The notes: generated from the sequence alone by a model not told the origin. Positions 1 to 9,209 are shown, numbered from the stretch's first letter. The stretch is 62,331 bases of DNA from Bryobacterales bacterium (GCA_003170295.1 PNAJ01000151.1:9825-72155); one strand, 5' to 3'. A program made the numbers and translations.

Positions 1-446
1 GAATAGCGAAGTTCAGCGCGAGCCGATTTTGGATCGCATTCTGTGGTCACCTTTTGAAACATTCCTTCTTGCCGAAAGTGGTGAACGAGAGTCCCTTCTT
101 CAACGCGGAGATGACCACGAACTGCCGCGAGATATTCCCGCACCGGGGTGTGTCGGATAAACTGTTGCACGAGTGCTTCTCGATCTGGCCAGGTTTTTGC
201 GAAGAGCAGAATCCCAGACGTGTGACGATCGATGCGATGTACGACAAAGGCCCGTTGCCTCTTTGACTTCAGTTCTGCCGAAAGAATAGAAAGCGCAGAT
301 GGGGTATCGGAGTCATCCGCGGGCACCGCGAGCAGTTTGGCCCGCTTATTGAGGACTACAACGGCATCGTCTTCGTAAAGCACGTGAAGCTGCCGCCGAT
401 CCTGCTTTCCTAAACGGCGATCGCCCCTGGGTTGAAATCTCTTCAT
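1..446 (-). CDS. RluA-family RNA pseudouridine synthase, N-terminal part (runs off left edge)
   Basis: Reading the minus strand from an ATG at 446 gives an open frame of about 148 codons with no stop before the window edge. The frame contains HRIDRHTSG near residue 70, the RluA/RsuA catalytic motif whose Asp attacks the target uridine. It is followed by LLFAKT and a YLA(A/V)VRG block, as in RluA-type enzymes. These enzymes convert specific uridines in rRNA or tRNA to pseudouridine in the cytoplasm. The N-terminus is short and has no clear S4 domain. A purine-rich AAAGGA lies about 18 bases before the ATG, which is far for a ribosome site, so the start is tentative. Specificity (RluA, RluC, RluD or other) cannot be told from the fragment. 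Confidence 0.85.
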   Translation of the reverse strand, partial: MKRFQPRGDRRLGKQDRRQLHVLYEDDAVVVLNKRAKLLAVPADDSDTPSALSILSAELKSKRQRAFVVHRIDRHTSGILLFAKTWPDREALVQQFIRHTPVREYLAAVRGHLRVEEGTLVHHFRQEGMFQKVTTECDPKSARAELRY

Positions 447-616
447 TGCTGAATGGCAGATTGTTCCTTTCCAGAGCTGCTCGTGAACGAGTGGTGACGC
501 AACGCTCGATGATCCATCGCTATGCTACCAAGATCCCGGTCGGTTGACGGGTAAGCTTGAAAATACTCACTGCCCCAGAGGTCGGGTTGTGGGAAACGCG
601 GCGGTAGCCTCGATAC

Positions 617-650
617 TCCTCGTAAACGCCGTTCCCGTCTTGCGCTCCGA
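617..650. repeat. Short degenerate repeat, copy 1
   Basis: The stretch beginning TCCTCGTAAACGCC and running to TGCGCTCCG recurs at 2361-2394 with a handful of substitutions. On the minus strand both copies read Asn-Gly-Val-Tyr-Glu-Glu, so they may be remnants of the same coding sequence. No intact gene of this kind is present here. Confidence 0.5.
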
Positions 651-665
651 TCTGCACAGCCTACG

Positions 666-988
666 ATGGGCCTCCTGACGCGCCAAGGCCGACTTTTGGG
701 CATGCTGATCTCCCTTGACGACCTGCGGCGATTTGCCGCCAACAGTCTCTTCCCACCAACGACACTGAAACACGCTCTCCACAAGCTGGGCTTTCTGCAA
801 GCCGATCCGATCCGCGCCCCCTTCGCGCTCAGGACCTGATGCTGCGCCATCGCGTCAAAGGCTACCGCGCGGGCGACCTCGAACGCCGCCACGGGGCTCT
901 CGGCATTGAGGAGGACGTCGTCGTCAACTACGGCTTCGTGATTCGTTCGTTGGCCGGCCTTATGAATGTTCGGCCGCGCGCCAACTAG
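666..988 (+). pseudogene. AlkZ/YcaQ-like winged-helix DNA glycosylase, frameshifted N-terminal remnant
   Basis: Two overlapping plus-strand frames together match the N-terminus of the winged-helix AlkZ/YcaQ-type DNA glycosylase family. The first, from ATG 666, contains LDDLRRFAANSLFPPTTLK and LGFLQADPIRAP and stops at 839. The second resumes the family pattern as AQDLMLRHRVKGYRAGDLER and NYGFVIRSLAGLM, then stops at 988. The join needs a one-base shift near 818-826. Family members are about 400 residues, so only about the first quarter survives. YcaQ/AlkZ enzymes unhook DNA interstrand crosslinks, but this copy cannot make a working protein. I see no continuation of the family between 989 and the next gene. 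The family assignment is from memory of conserved motifs and is moderately sure. Confidence 0.6.
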
Positions 989-1161
989 GCGCACATCCAC
1001 GGTTTGGACGTTTTCCGTCAAGTTGACGTGACGGACCACGCAGGGGGCTCGGTCGTTACTGCTGCACAGTAGTCAAATCCTTAGAGTAAGATCGATATGT
1101 TGACCGTCAAACGCTCGCGCGGCGCAGATCGCGGAGCCTAGTGTTCCTGAGGAGACAACGA

Positions 1162-2121
1162 ATGAAACGCTTGTCGCTTGTGCTTGCATTCGCCGCGCTC
1201 ACTGCGATCAGTTTTTTCGCCACTCGAGGGACGGCGCAGCCCAACACTGTACGGCAAATCGCGCCCGGCGTGTGGTTCCGGGAGGGCGATATCGAGCACT
1301 TGGGTCACTGCAACAACGTGATTATCGAGATGAAGGACTACCTGATCGTCGTCGACGCTAATTTCCCGAGTGGCGCGCGCGCCACCATCGAGGACGCGAA
1401 GAAAGTTTCGCCGAAGCCCGTCAAGTACGTCTTCGACACTCATCATCACGGCGATCATCTTTACGGCAACGTGGTGTGGACCAGAGCGGGGGCGACCACG
1501 CTGGCTTTCTCGGGCGTGGCGGACGAACTGAAGCGTTATGAACCGGCACGTTGGCAGGAGGCCGTTAAGTCGCGCGAAGACGTCCGTGAACTGAAACCCG
1601 ACGCGCCGGAGCCGCCCAAAGAGACTTTTTCGGACTCCCCGCATGTGATCGAGGACGGAACGCGACGAGTGGAGCTCTATTTTTTTGGATGGGCCCACAC
1701 ACGCGGCGACGGCTTCGTTTATCTGCCGAAGGAAAAGGTGTTATGTACGGGCGATGCCGTGGTGAACGGTCCATACAACTATACGGCCGACGGAAACATC
1801 GGCAATTGGCCAAAGGTGATTGAGAAGGCGCAGAAGCTTGCGGTTGAACACGTTCTGCCGGGACACGGGCCAGCAGGCGGCGTAGAGATGATGGCGAATC
1901 AGCGACTGTTCTTCATCGAACTGCACAATCGAGTCGCGGCGGCGGTGAAGCGAGGCAAGAAGATCGAGGACCTGGTGAAGAAGGAGGGTGATCGGGAGGT
2001 TTCGACTATCGTGATGCCGTCCACGGTGAGGACCTGGGTAGGGCCGTCGCTAGCCGCCGAGGTGCACGATGCGTATAGGGAGATTATCGAAAAAAAACCT
2101 GTTGGGGATTTGCCTCATTGA
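1162..2121 (+). CDS. Exported MBL-fold metallo-hydrolase
   Basis: The 319-residue product starts at ATG 1162, seven bases after a GAGGAG ribosome site. An upstream GTG at 1141 lacks such a site. A hydrophobic signal peptide covers residues 1-25 and ends near the Ala-Gln of TRGTAQ. The zinc-binding signature HxHxDH is present as HHHGDH at 94-99. Later ligands fit GWAHTRGD (His near 190), GDAV (Asp) and PGHGP (His). This places it in the metallo-beta-lactamase superfamily, most like periplasmic class-B-related hydrolases, although the real substrate is unknown. It is preceded by a decayed AlkZ-like remnant and appears to be monocistronic. It is not a close match to a known resistance enzyme. 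Confidence 0.85.
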   Translation: MKRLSLVLAFAALTAISFFATRGTAQPNTVRQIAPGVWFREGDIEHLGHCNNVIIEMKDYLIVVDANFPSGARATIEDAKKVSPKPVKYVFDTHHHGDHLYGNVVWTRAGATTLAFSGVADELKRYEPARWQEAVKSREDVRELKPDAPEPPKETFSDSPHVIEDGTRRVELYFFGWAHTRGDGFVYLPKEKVLCTGDAVVNGPYNYTADGNIGNWPKVIEKAQKLAVEHVLPGHGPAGGVEMMANQRLFFIELHNRVAAAVKRGKKIEDLVKKEGDREVSTIVMPSTVRTWVGPSLAAEVHDAYREIIEKKPVGDLPH

Positions 2122-2473
2122 CTCTGACCCGCATTGTACGCGCAGAGCCGACTAGGGCGGCAGAGTCTTTCCGATGATGCCTTCCGAAGCCACATGACCT
2201 TATTGTCGGCTACACGTGGAAGTGCCTGGCAACCAACTCCCCGACGGCGTTCGGGGACGGTGCCGTGAAATCGACCGTTTTCGCGGCAGAGTGCGATTAC
2301 AGATCAGAAAGGTATCGCCGAGCGTCGTCGGATCGTTCCGTGTCAGGTGGAATGGATTATTCCTCGTAAACGCCATTCACGTTCTGCGCTCCGGCCTGAT
2401 CCGATCCGATCAGTAATTTGAGCTGTTGGTGTTATCGTTTATATGGTAACGGCCGCATGAGCCTGTGATTCGT
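2122..2473. other. Intergenic stretch without a recognisable gene
   Basis: No supported gene lies here. The only structure I see is the second copy of a short repeat at 2361-2394, related to 617-650. Short plus-strand readings across the region lack family resemblance and ribosome sites. Confidence 0.5.
2361..2394. repeat. Short degenerate repeat, copy 2
   Basis: This copy shares the exact 14-mer TCCTCGTAAACGCC with 617-630 and the block TGCGCTCCG a little later. It lies just upstream of the cysteine hydrolase gene at 2474. On the minus strand its Tyr-Glu-Glu reading is followed at once by a stop. Confidence 0.45.
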
Positions 2474-3310
2474 ATGAAAGCGCGCACCACCCGTCTCGCA
2501 ATCATATTTGTTCTGGCCGTCTCTTGCGCTCTTCTCGCCGTCAGTCCTCCGCAGTCAGAGAGTCGCCTCCCTCTTCGCAGCCGTGTCGAGCTATTCAAGG
2601 GTAGCAACGAGTGGGATGCGGTGACGGTGAGCCGCGATTTGGATCCGTTGAAAACAGCCCTGGTGCTTTGCGATATGTGGGACAGGCACTGGTGCAGCGG
2701 CGCCGAGGAACGGGTCGGCGTGCTCGCACGGAAGATGGAACCGGTGATCCAGCTAGCGCGGAAACGCGGAATTCTGATCATCCACTCGCCCTCCGAGACG
2801 ATGCCGTACTACAGCCAAACAGCCGCCAGAATCAATATGCTGAAAATAGCGGCCCTCCAGCCTCCCGAACCGCTTCCAATCACCGATCCGCCGTTGCCCA
2901 TCGATGATAGCGATGGCGGATGTGATGTGGCAAATAATAAGCTCCCTCCGAACACACGGGTCTGGTCCCGTGAAAATCCAGCGATTTCCATTGCAAATGA
3001 AGATTTGATTTCGGATAACGGCCGCGAGATTTACAGCGCCTTAAGATCGCATGGTGTCGACACGCTTCTATTCGCCGGCGTCCACACAAACATGTGTATT
3101 CTCAACCGAACGTTTGGGATCCGGCAAATGACTCGGTGGGGTGTTCATTGTGTGTTGATCCGGGATCTTACCGATGCGATGTACAATCCCGTCCGATCCC
3201 CACACGTTTCCCACGGCCGCGGAACCGAACTCGTCATTGAGCACATCGAGCAATATTGGGCTCCCACAGTTACTTCGGACGACCTGATGCGGGTCCTCTA
3301 CGGACGCTAG
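2474..3310 (+). CDS. Exported isochorismatase-family cysteine hydrolase
   Basis: The 278-residue product has an N-terminal signal-like hydrophobic segment (about residues 8-24), then an isochorismatase fold. The catalytic Asp lies in LCDMWD (D67). The nucleophilic Cys lies in HTNMCILNR (C208), followed by FGIRQM and RDLTDAMYNP, which are typical of the secreted subfamily seen in Planctomycetes, Bacteroidetes and Acidobacteria. Isochorismatase-fold enzymes hydrolyse amides or vinyl ethers, and this subfamily's substrate is unknown to me. The usual catalytic Lys region reads VWSRENPAI, so Arg may replace Lys. A GTG at 2465 would add three residues. I chose ATG 2474 because it directly precedes the basic KARTTR start of the signal peptide. 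No strong ribosome site is visible for either. Confidence 0.85.
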   Translation: MKARTTRLAIIFVLAVSCALLAVSPPQSESRLPLRSRVELFKGSNEWDAVTVSRDLDPLKTALVLCDMWDRHWCSGAEERVGVLARKMEPVIQLARKRGILIIHSPSETMPYYSQTAARINMLKIAALQPPEPLPITDPPLPIDDSDGGCDVANNKLPPNTRVWSRENPAISIANEDLISDNGREIYSALRSHGVDTLLFAGVHTNMCILNRTFGIRQMTRWGVHCVLIRDLTDAMYNPVRSPHVSHGRGTELVIEHIEQYWAPTVTSDDLMRVLYGR

Positions 3311-3547
3311 CGCTGACGGAATCGAGTTTCATGACCGCCAAGCTGCTGAGCACACGAGTGAAGAAATCTCGCCTTTGCATGACAAATCATTAGACAGGAA
3401 CGGCGGAATGCAGTCAACTCACGCGACATGGCGATCAAAGTCTTGCCTTGATCAGCACTTCGATTTCACACGGTGAATCGAGCACGCTATAGTGGCCTAC
3501 CCTTGTGGAAAAAATCCTCCGGGAAATAGCCGCAGTGTGCGGCGCTA

Positions 3548-4945
3548 TTAACTCGTTCCGAGCCCCGGGCCGTTCAAGCCGTCCGTCTTCATCCAGCCAT
3601 CTTTGACGATAAATATGCCGGGATATTTCTTGTCCCATCCTGCATTGGCGCGCGGGCACATACTCGCGCGCGTTTGCTTCGAGGGCGCTAGTGCCCGGCA
3701 CGTGGGCGGCGATGCCGACCGCATGCACCAGCGCTGCGCCCGGACACGTCAGGTCCTGCACGCAGCGAAACATTCTGTACTTCTGCGCCGCGGCCGCCAT
3801 CAAAAGCGACCCACTTTGTCCTTTGCACGCCTTGAGGGCGACGCCGGTATAACCCATTTCGCGTGCCAGAAGCAGCGTGTCGAGTCCGGTGAGTGATTCG
3901 TCGATGACGATGGGCCGCAACCTCGCGGCCTCGAACATGGTGTTCTGGCGGTTGGAGGCGAGGTCGCGCGCGGTGGGCTGTTCGATGTATTGCACCAGGT
4001 CAAATGCCGTGGGAGCTTTGCTCTTCAAGCCGCGCTCGAAATCGAGCAGGTACTGCACGTTGGGGCAGCGCTCATTGAAATCCAACGAATAGACCCACCC
4101 TGTGAATCCGCGTTTCGCCTGCGCCAGGGTGGTTACGCGATCGATCGCGGCCACGCGGTCCACATCCCAGGCGAGATCGCTGCCGTTCAGCTTGATCTTG
4201 ATGGCGGTGATGCCATTGTACGGAATCCACTCTTCGAGTGTCTCGGGCAAACCATCGCCGATGAGTTTGTTCAAGTCGCCGTGGGTGAGCGCATCGCTGG
4301 CGCCGACGGAATGATACATGCGAATGCGCGGCACGGGTTTGGAGGCGATGTATTGGTCCAGATACTCGCCGCGGAATTCCTGGTTCAGGTAGTGGGAGAG
4401 GTCGTAACGGACGAACTCCTTGCCGCAGATGGCGTAACTGGAGCGCCCGTGCAGTTTGCCGAAGGCGTCGTGAAGCGCAGCGTCCACGGGGCTCGCGGTG
4501 ACGAGAGTACAGAGTTTGGGAACAGGCAAGGACAACTGCAATTCGCGGGTGACTTCGGCGGCCGCCTTGACATATTCAGGCTCGAGCGTTCGATTGACGT
4601 CGAGAGGGTGGGCGTATTCGGTGAAGCCGCGCGTCAGGCTAACGATCTTGCCGGCCAAGGACTTCATCGCGCCAAGTGTGATGTCATACGGCACATCTGG
4701 CGCAGGGAAGCTCCACACGTTGCCAAGCGGCATGGCGGCGGCGCCTTCGGCGGATTTCCCGCCCTTGTGCTCAAACGGCAGCGCACCTCGAAGAGAGTGA
4801 CGCGGTCCACTTCCTTGCCACCGAACCTGTAAGGCGCCCGATAGAGATAGTCCTGAAAGCTGGGGACGATCCCCTCGATTCGGGCGTCGGTTACAGGTGC
4901 GGCAGCGAACAGTGCGGGCATTGCAAGAAAAGCCCTGCGCTTCAC
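3548..4945 (-). pseudogene. Exported enolase-superfamily enzyme with two compensating frameshifts
   Basis: Reading from GTG 4945, the first ~55 residues (signal peptide, then VPSFQDYLYRAPYRFGG) run in one frame. Near 4776-4784 the match jumps frame, continuing FEHKGGKSAEGAAAMPLG. The core then carries the enolase-superfamily residues: the Lys pair in AIKIKLNG, Asp in LDFNE, Glu in IEQPT, Asp in IDESLTG and Lys in ALKACKGQSG. Near 3649-3655 the frame jumps back, ending KKYPGIFIVKDGWMKTDG then GPGLGTS and a TAA at 3550. The N- and C-terminal parts share one frame, so the two one-base shifts cancel. Read without correction, the middle frame would run on to 3435 with an unrelated tail. The start overlaps the stop of the upstream epimerase gene as GTGA. 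Either the gene is dead or the assembly has two indels. The related intact enzyme is at 23139. Confidence 0.8.
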
Positions 4946-5892
4946 AGCCCGGCCTGTGCCATCATCGCTCGGGTCTTATGGAGATCGTTCTTCATGGCGA
5001 TATAGACCTCTTCTTTAGGGATGCTGATTGCGGTCTTGCCTTCGTTTGCGCCGCCGAGCGGATATTCGTAATGCATTTGCACGGGGCCGGAAAATGGAGT
5101 TTCGGCGACCATACTGAAGAACTGCGGCAGTCTGACCATGCCATCGCCGATGGGCGTCCACTGCGCCTGCGCCACACCTTTCGCGTCTTTGCTCCAGGCG
5201 AAATCTTTAACGGCGATGCCGCGTAAGTACCTGCCAGTGATCTTGAAGCTATCGATCCAGCCGCCGAGGCCGCCTTCGATAGTGGCGTGAGCCACATCGA
5301 AGTTTATCCCAATCGCAGCCGGATCGAGATCGCGCATGAGATACCACAGATCCCAGATGGATGCACCCACAACCCCGGCACCGGAATGGGTGTGGTACAT
5401 GGCGCACATACCATAACGCGCATTGAGGACGGCGAGTTTCGCGAGGCGCGGCTTCATCGATTCCAACTGCCCGTCATAGGGCTTCGTGGCGTCCCACTTG
5501 TAGGCTCCAAAGCGATAATTGCGGATGCCGAGTTCAGAGGCGACTTTAAGAATGTCTTCGGTGAAGGGTGTTTCGGCGTCGGCGATACCGGTGGTGACCA
5601 TGGGCACTTCGAGCCCGTGCCGGCGGAGGATGGCGACGAGCGGCGGCAGGTCCTTGGCTACGGCGGCAGGCTCGATGTGACCGCCTGTGCGCAGCGCGAT
5701 CTCGACGCCGTCAAAGCCGACTCCGGCGGCGGCTTTAGCCAATTCCTCGCCTTGAACGAATTGCAGGTGCTTGGAGAAGACCGCGATCTTCAATTTGGCC
5801 TTCGCTCGCGCGGCGGGTGCTAGCAAGAGGGCGCCGGCGGCGAGCATGGCGCGCCGCGAAATCGACTGAGATTTTGTTGGTTCAATGCCCAC
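4942..5892 (-). CDS. Tat-exported TIM-barrel sugar isomerase/epimerase-like protein
   Basis: The 316-residue product begins with a twin-arginine signal (SRRAMLAAGALLLAPAARA, residues ~12-30), so it is probably exported folded. The remainder is a xylose-isomerase-like TIM barrel of the sugar phosphate isomerase/epimerase family. Features include GFDGVEIALRTGGH, the metal-ligand-like YHTHSGAG and NFDVAHATIEGG, and a late MHYEYPLGG. These enzymes interconvert keto-sugars or sugar acids, but the exact substrate cannot be read from sequence. The start is GTG 5892, only 20 bases from the divergent oxidoreductase gene. The stop overlaps the downstream enolase start by four bases (GTGA), indicating translational coupling and a shared role in sugar-acid breakdown. 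Confidence 0.88.
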   Translation of the reverse strand: MGIEPTKSQSISRRAMLAAGALLLAPAARAKAKLKIAVFSKHLQFVQGEELAKAAAGVGFDGVEIALRTGGHIEPAAVAKDLPPLVAILRRHGLEVPMVTTGIADAETPFTEDILKVASELGIRNYRFGAYKWDATKPYDGQLESMKPRLAKLAVLNARYGMCAMYHTHSGAGVVGASIWDLWYLMRDLDPAAIGINFDVAHATIEGGLGGWIDSFKITGRYLRGIAVKDFAWSKDAKGVAQAQWTPIGDGMVRLPQFFSMVAETPFSGPVQMHYEYPLGGANEGKTAISIPKEEVYIAMKNDLHKTRAMMAQAGL

Positions 5893-5903
5893 GGGACTAT
5901 AAT
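5874..5903 (+). promoter_or_regulatory. Predicted sigma-70-type promoter for the Gfo/Idh gene, likely leaderless
   Basis: TATAAT lies at 5898-5903 and TTGTTG at 5874-5879, with an 18-base spacer. Transcription would begin about 5910-5911, right beside ATG 5913, and no ribosome site precedes that ATG. A leaderless message is therefore suggested. The -35 element falls inside the 5' end of the divergent epimerase gene. This is a pattern match only. Confidence 0.5.
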
Positions 5904-5912
5904 AATCCTTCT

Positions 5913-7103
5913 ATGCCGATGCCTCGCCGCACTTTCCTTGTAAGCGGCGGGAGCGCGCTCGCCGCCTGGGCTGCGCCTCCTTCCGACCAAATTACGTTGG
6001 GCGTGATCGGTTCCGGCGGTCGCGGCACTTTCGTGATGGGCGTCTTTCAGAAGGACGCCGCCTTAAAGGTGACTGCGATTTGCGACGTCTACGAGCCAAA
6101 CCTGGAGAACGCGGTCTCGATGGCCTCCAAGGTTGCCGGCACGCATCCCAAGGTGTATCGCAATTACAAGGAGCTGCTGGCGGACAAGGACGTGCAGGCG
6201 GTGTTGATTGCGACTCCCGAGCACTGGCACTATCAGATGGTATTGGATGCGCTGGCCGCGGGCAAAGACGCGTACGTCGAGAAGCCGCTGTGCCAGACAC
6301 CCGAGCAGGGAATCGCGCTGGTGGAGGCAGAGCGGAAGACGAAGCAGATCATTCAGGTGGGCATGCAGCGACGGAGTTACGATCTCTATCATGAGGGCCG
6401 TGCGATTGTGACCAGCGGCAATCTGGGTAACGTGCGCATGGTGAGATCCTGGTGGCTCAATAATTATCTGGGCGGCGCACCAGCGACGACGCTGGCGGGG
6501 CCGCTTGATTGGGAGCAATGGCAGGGACCGGCGGAGCGGCGGCCAATGGACGCGGACCGTTTCCGCAACTGGCGCTTCTATTCAGACTACGCGGGCGGAA
6601 TTGTGGCCGATCAAGGCGCGCACGTTTTTGACGGCATTCACATGCTGATGTCCGCGGGATTCCCGAACGCGGTGACAGCGGCGGCCAACAAGCCGCATAA
6701 GGCCGGCGTGGATCAGCCGGAGAGCGTAGTGGTGATTGCGGAGTATCCCGAGGACTTTCTCGGCGTCTTCACGGTGAATTACGCCGCCATGCAGTATAAG
6801 AGCCGAAACGACCAACTGAACCAGTTGGATGGCGATCTGGCGCGTATGGACATCGGGCGCGAAGAGTTGAAGGTATTTGTGAAGGGCTCGGAGGAGCAGG
6901 TTGAGATCGAGAAGAAGTCGGAAAAAGGGTTTGGATGGGCGACCGATCTGCACGTACAGAATTTCTTACAGTGCGTGCGTACTCGACAGAGGCCGACGGC
7001 GCCGATGAAGTTGGCGTTTCAAGCAGCGCTGGTAGTGCAAATGGCGAATCTCTCACTGAAGAATGGGCGCAGGATGCGTTGGACGGGGACAAGAGTGGTT
7101 TAG
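5913..7103 (+). CDS. Exported Gfo/Idh/MocA-family oxidoreductase
   Basis: The 396-residue product starts with a short twin-arginine-like export signal (PRRTFLVSGGSALAAWAAP). A Rossmann fold follows with GVIGSGGRGTF as the nucleotide-binding glycine loop (residues ~24-34), CDVY after strand two, TPEHWH and the catalytic-loop EKPLCQTPEQG near residue 118. Family members oxidise or reduce sugars and cyclitols with NAD(P), often with tightly bound cofactor when Tat-exported. The C-terminal half includes WNWRFYSDYAGG-like features (RNWRFYSDYAGGIVADQGAH) typical of the Bryobacterales/Planctomycete branch. It is divergent from the epimerase gene, so both probably serve the same exported sugar pathway. 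Start choice: ATG 5913 is close to a TATAAT box. An ATG at 5919 is possible and removes only two residues. Confidence 0.9.
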   Translation: MPMPRRTFLVSGGSALAAWAAPPSDQITLGVIGSGGRGTFVMGVFQKDAALKVTAICDVYEPNLENAVSMASKVAGTHPKVYRNYKELLADKDVQAVLIATPEHWHYQMVLDALAAGKDAYVEKPLCQTPEQGIALVEAERKTKQIIQVGMQRRSYDLYHEGRAIVTSGNLGNVRMVRSWWLNNYLGGAPATTLAGPLDWEQWQGPAERRPMDADRFRNWRFYSDYAGGIVADQGAHVFDGIHMLMSAGFPNAVTAAANKPHKAGVDQPESVVVIAEYPEDFLGVFTVNYAAMQYKSRNDQLNQLDGDLARMDIGREELKVFVKGSEEQVEIEKKSEKGFGWATDLHVQNFLQCVRTRQRPTAPMKLAFQAALVVQMANLSLKNGRRMRWTGTRVV

Positions 7104-7207
7104 GCTTCGCGCACGGCGATCGCGGTCGGTCAGTGTCCGGTCCGATTATTGCAGCCGAGAACTTCTTGATGATATCGTTCTCCTCAGCGTAGCGACCGGT
7201 ATCCATA

Positions 7208-8971
7208 ATGATCGTATTTGCTCTCTTGTTTCTCCAATCAGCCCAGCAACTGCTCCCACAGCAATTCTTCGCTAGCCGTTGTGCCGCCTGTCACGGCGAA
7301 GATGCACGCGGCACGGCTCAGGGGCCCGGGCTCGCCATGAATCCGCGGGTGGCAGAACAGTCTGAAGAACAACTACGCGCCTATCTTGTGCGCGGTAATC
7401 CGGGTGCCGGTATGCCCTCCTTCTCCGATCTTGCCGCCGACGATCTGACGTCGCTCGCGAAATTCCTGCGCCGTATCAATAAGGACACTTTCGTGGGGCC
7501 GGTGGCTGCGAACGAGCCCATCCGCAAAACCACCTGGGGCGCGCCTCAACCAGGCGACTGGCGCACCTATAACGGAAATGTCTCGGCAAATCGCTACAGT
7601 CCGCTCAAGCAAATCAGCACCGCGAATGTGTCCTCGCTGAAGTTGAAATGGGTTTTCCCCCTTTCATACTTCGGCCTGGAGTCGACACCGCTCGCGGCGG
7701 ACGGCGTGCTCTATGTCACGGGGCCGAACGAGGTCTTCGCGCTCGACGCTCTCACCGGCAACGCGCTTTGGCATTATTCGCGCCCGGCCAGCACCGGAAT
7801 GGTAGGCGATTCGAAGCTTGGCACCAATCGGGGAGTCGCTATTCTGCGCGATAGGGTCTTTTTTGTTACCGACAACGCCCATCTGTTGGCGCTGGACCGC
7901 GCCGACGGCGACCTGCTCTGGGAGACTCCTATGCCGGACGACGAGCATCAACCCTACGGCGGCACCGTTGCACCGCTCATCGTCGACGATACAGTTATCG
8001 CAGGTGTCGCAGGCGCCGATCACGGCATTCGAGGTTTCGTCGCCGCATTCAGAGCCGATACCGGCGCTCTCGTCTGGCGGCACTGGACCGTGCCTCGCCG
8101 AGGTGAACCCGGCATAGAAACCTGGCAAGCGAAAGAACCAATTGCAGGGGGCGGTTCCACCTGGCTCACGGGCTCTTACGACCCATCATCCGACACGCTC
8201 TATTGGCCCACCGGCAATCCATGGCCTGACGGTGACGACCGTGACCGTCCCGGGGACAACCTTTACACCGACTGTGTTCTCGCGCTCAACGCCAAGACGG
8301 GGGATCTCAAATGGCACTATCAATTTACGCCCCACGATCTAAAGGATCGCGACGCCACAGAGCCTAACGTATTGGTCGACACCGTTTATAAGGATAAGCG
8401 GTCCAAACTTTTACTTCACGCAGATCGTAACGGATTTTTCTATGTGCTGGATCGCACTAATGGCGAACTGCTTCTGGCCAAGCCTTTTCTGCGCCGTGTC
8501 GACTGGGCTACGAGTATCGGACCCGATGGCAGACCGGTTGTGAGTGATCCACGCGGCTGCCCCAGCGATGCCGCCAATTGGGACTCAACCGCGTTCTCAC
8601 CTGAAACGCGCCTTTACTATTTCATGGCGCTCGAAGAGTGCGTCGGTAAGCCGACCGGCTACCCCGATCAGACAGGCCAGCGGTTCCTGCGCGCGGTCAA
8701 CATTGAGACAGGCGAAATCGTTTGGGAGGTTCCGCAGCCTGGTCCGGCACGAGCTAAAACGTGGTCGGGCGTTCTCGCCACCGCTGGAGGTCTGATCTTC
8801 TATGGCCAGCCAAACGGCGGTTTTACGGCCGCAGATCAGCGGAACGGCAAAACACTGTGGCAAATCCCGACCAACGTTCGCATGAAGGCATCGCCCATGA
8901 CCTTTATCTTAGGCGGCAATCAGTACATCGCGGTAGCCGCCGGGCCGAACATTCTCTGCTTTGGTCTATGA
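7208..8971 (+). CDS. PQQ-dependent dehydrogenase with N-terminal cytochrome c domain
   Basis: The 587-residue product has a short hydrophobic leader, then a cytochrome c domain with the heme site CAACH at residues 25-29 and a likely Met ligand in GMPSF near 75. An eight-bladed quinoprotein propeller follows (DWRTYNGNVSANRYSPL at ~118, GGTVAPLI, WDSTAFSPETRLYY, FYGQPNGGFTAADQRNGKTLW). Known type II quinohemoprotein alcohol dehydrogenases carry the heme domain at the C-terminus, so the N-terminal position here is the less usual order, as in the soluble-aldose or glucose-dehydrogenase-like group. It oxidises an alcohol or sugar in the periplasm and passes electrons through heme c. No ribosome site is obvious before ATG 7208. 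The gene lies 104 bases after the oxidoreductase and could be co-transcribed. Confidence 0.9.
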   Translation: MIVFALLFLQSAQQLLPQQFFASRCAACHGEDARGTAQGPGLAMNPRVAEQSEEQLRAYLVRGNPGAGMPSFSDLAADDLTSLAKFLRRINKDTFVGPVAANEPIRKTTWGAPQPGDWRTYNGNVSANRYSPLKQISTANVSSLKLKWVFPLSYFGLESTPLAADGVLYVTGPNEVFALDALTGNALWHYSRPASTGMVGDSKLGTNRGVAILRDRVFFVTDNAHLLALDRADGDLLWETPMPDDEHQPYGGTVAPLIVDDTVIAGVAGADHGIRGFVAAFRADTGALVWRHWTVPRRGEPGIETWQAKEPIAGGGSTWLTGSYDPSSDTLYWPTGNPWPDGDDRDRPGDNLYTDCVLALNAKTGDLKWHYQFTPHDLKDRDATEPNVLVDTVYKDKRSKLLLHADRNGFFYVLDRTNGELLLAKPFLRRVDWATSIGPDGRPVVSDPRGCPSDAANWDSTAFSPETRLYYFMALEECVGKPTGYPDQTGQRFLRAVNIETGEIVWEVPQPGPARAKTWSGVLATAGGLIFYGQPNGGFTAADQRNGKTLWQIPTNVRMKASPMTFILGGNQYIAVAAGPNILCFGL

Positions 8972-9209
8972 CGACCACACATTGACGAAAACCGGGTATG
9001 TTCGTATCGCCGCCGGAACCGACCGATACGCACAAAGCTGCAACGCCGAGCGACCGTCTCGGCCTCCTGTTTGCGCGTCCGGACTAGCCGCCAGTTCCGT
9101 GTTGAACACGTGTAATGATCAGATGGAAACTCCGCTGTGTTAGCCTCACATTTATGTCAACTGATCACATTCTCGCCCTGCTACTGAGCGAGAGAAACAA
9201 AGTAATACA

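Noticed and set aside
443..1039. Long minus-strand frame over the AlkZ-like remnant
   Set aside because: It shows no family resemblance; the plus strand carries recognisable AlkZ/YcaQ phrases, so the minus frame is a shadow.
7104..7206. Minus-strand reading starting MDTGRYAEEN between two plus-strand genes
   Set aside because: A short intergenic reading that extends only antisense into the oxidoreductase gene. No family or ribosome site supports it.
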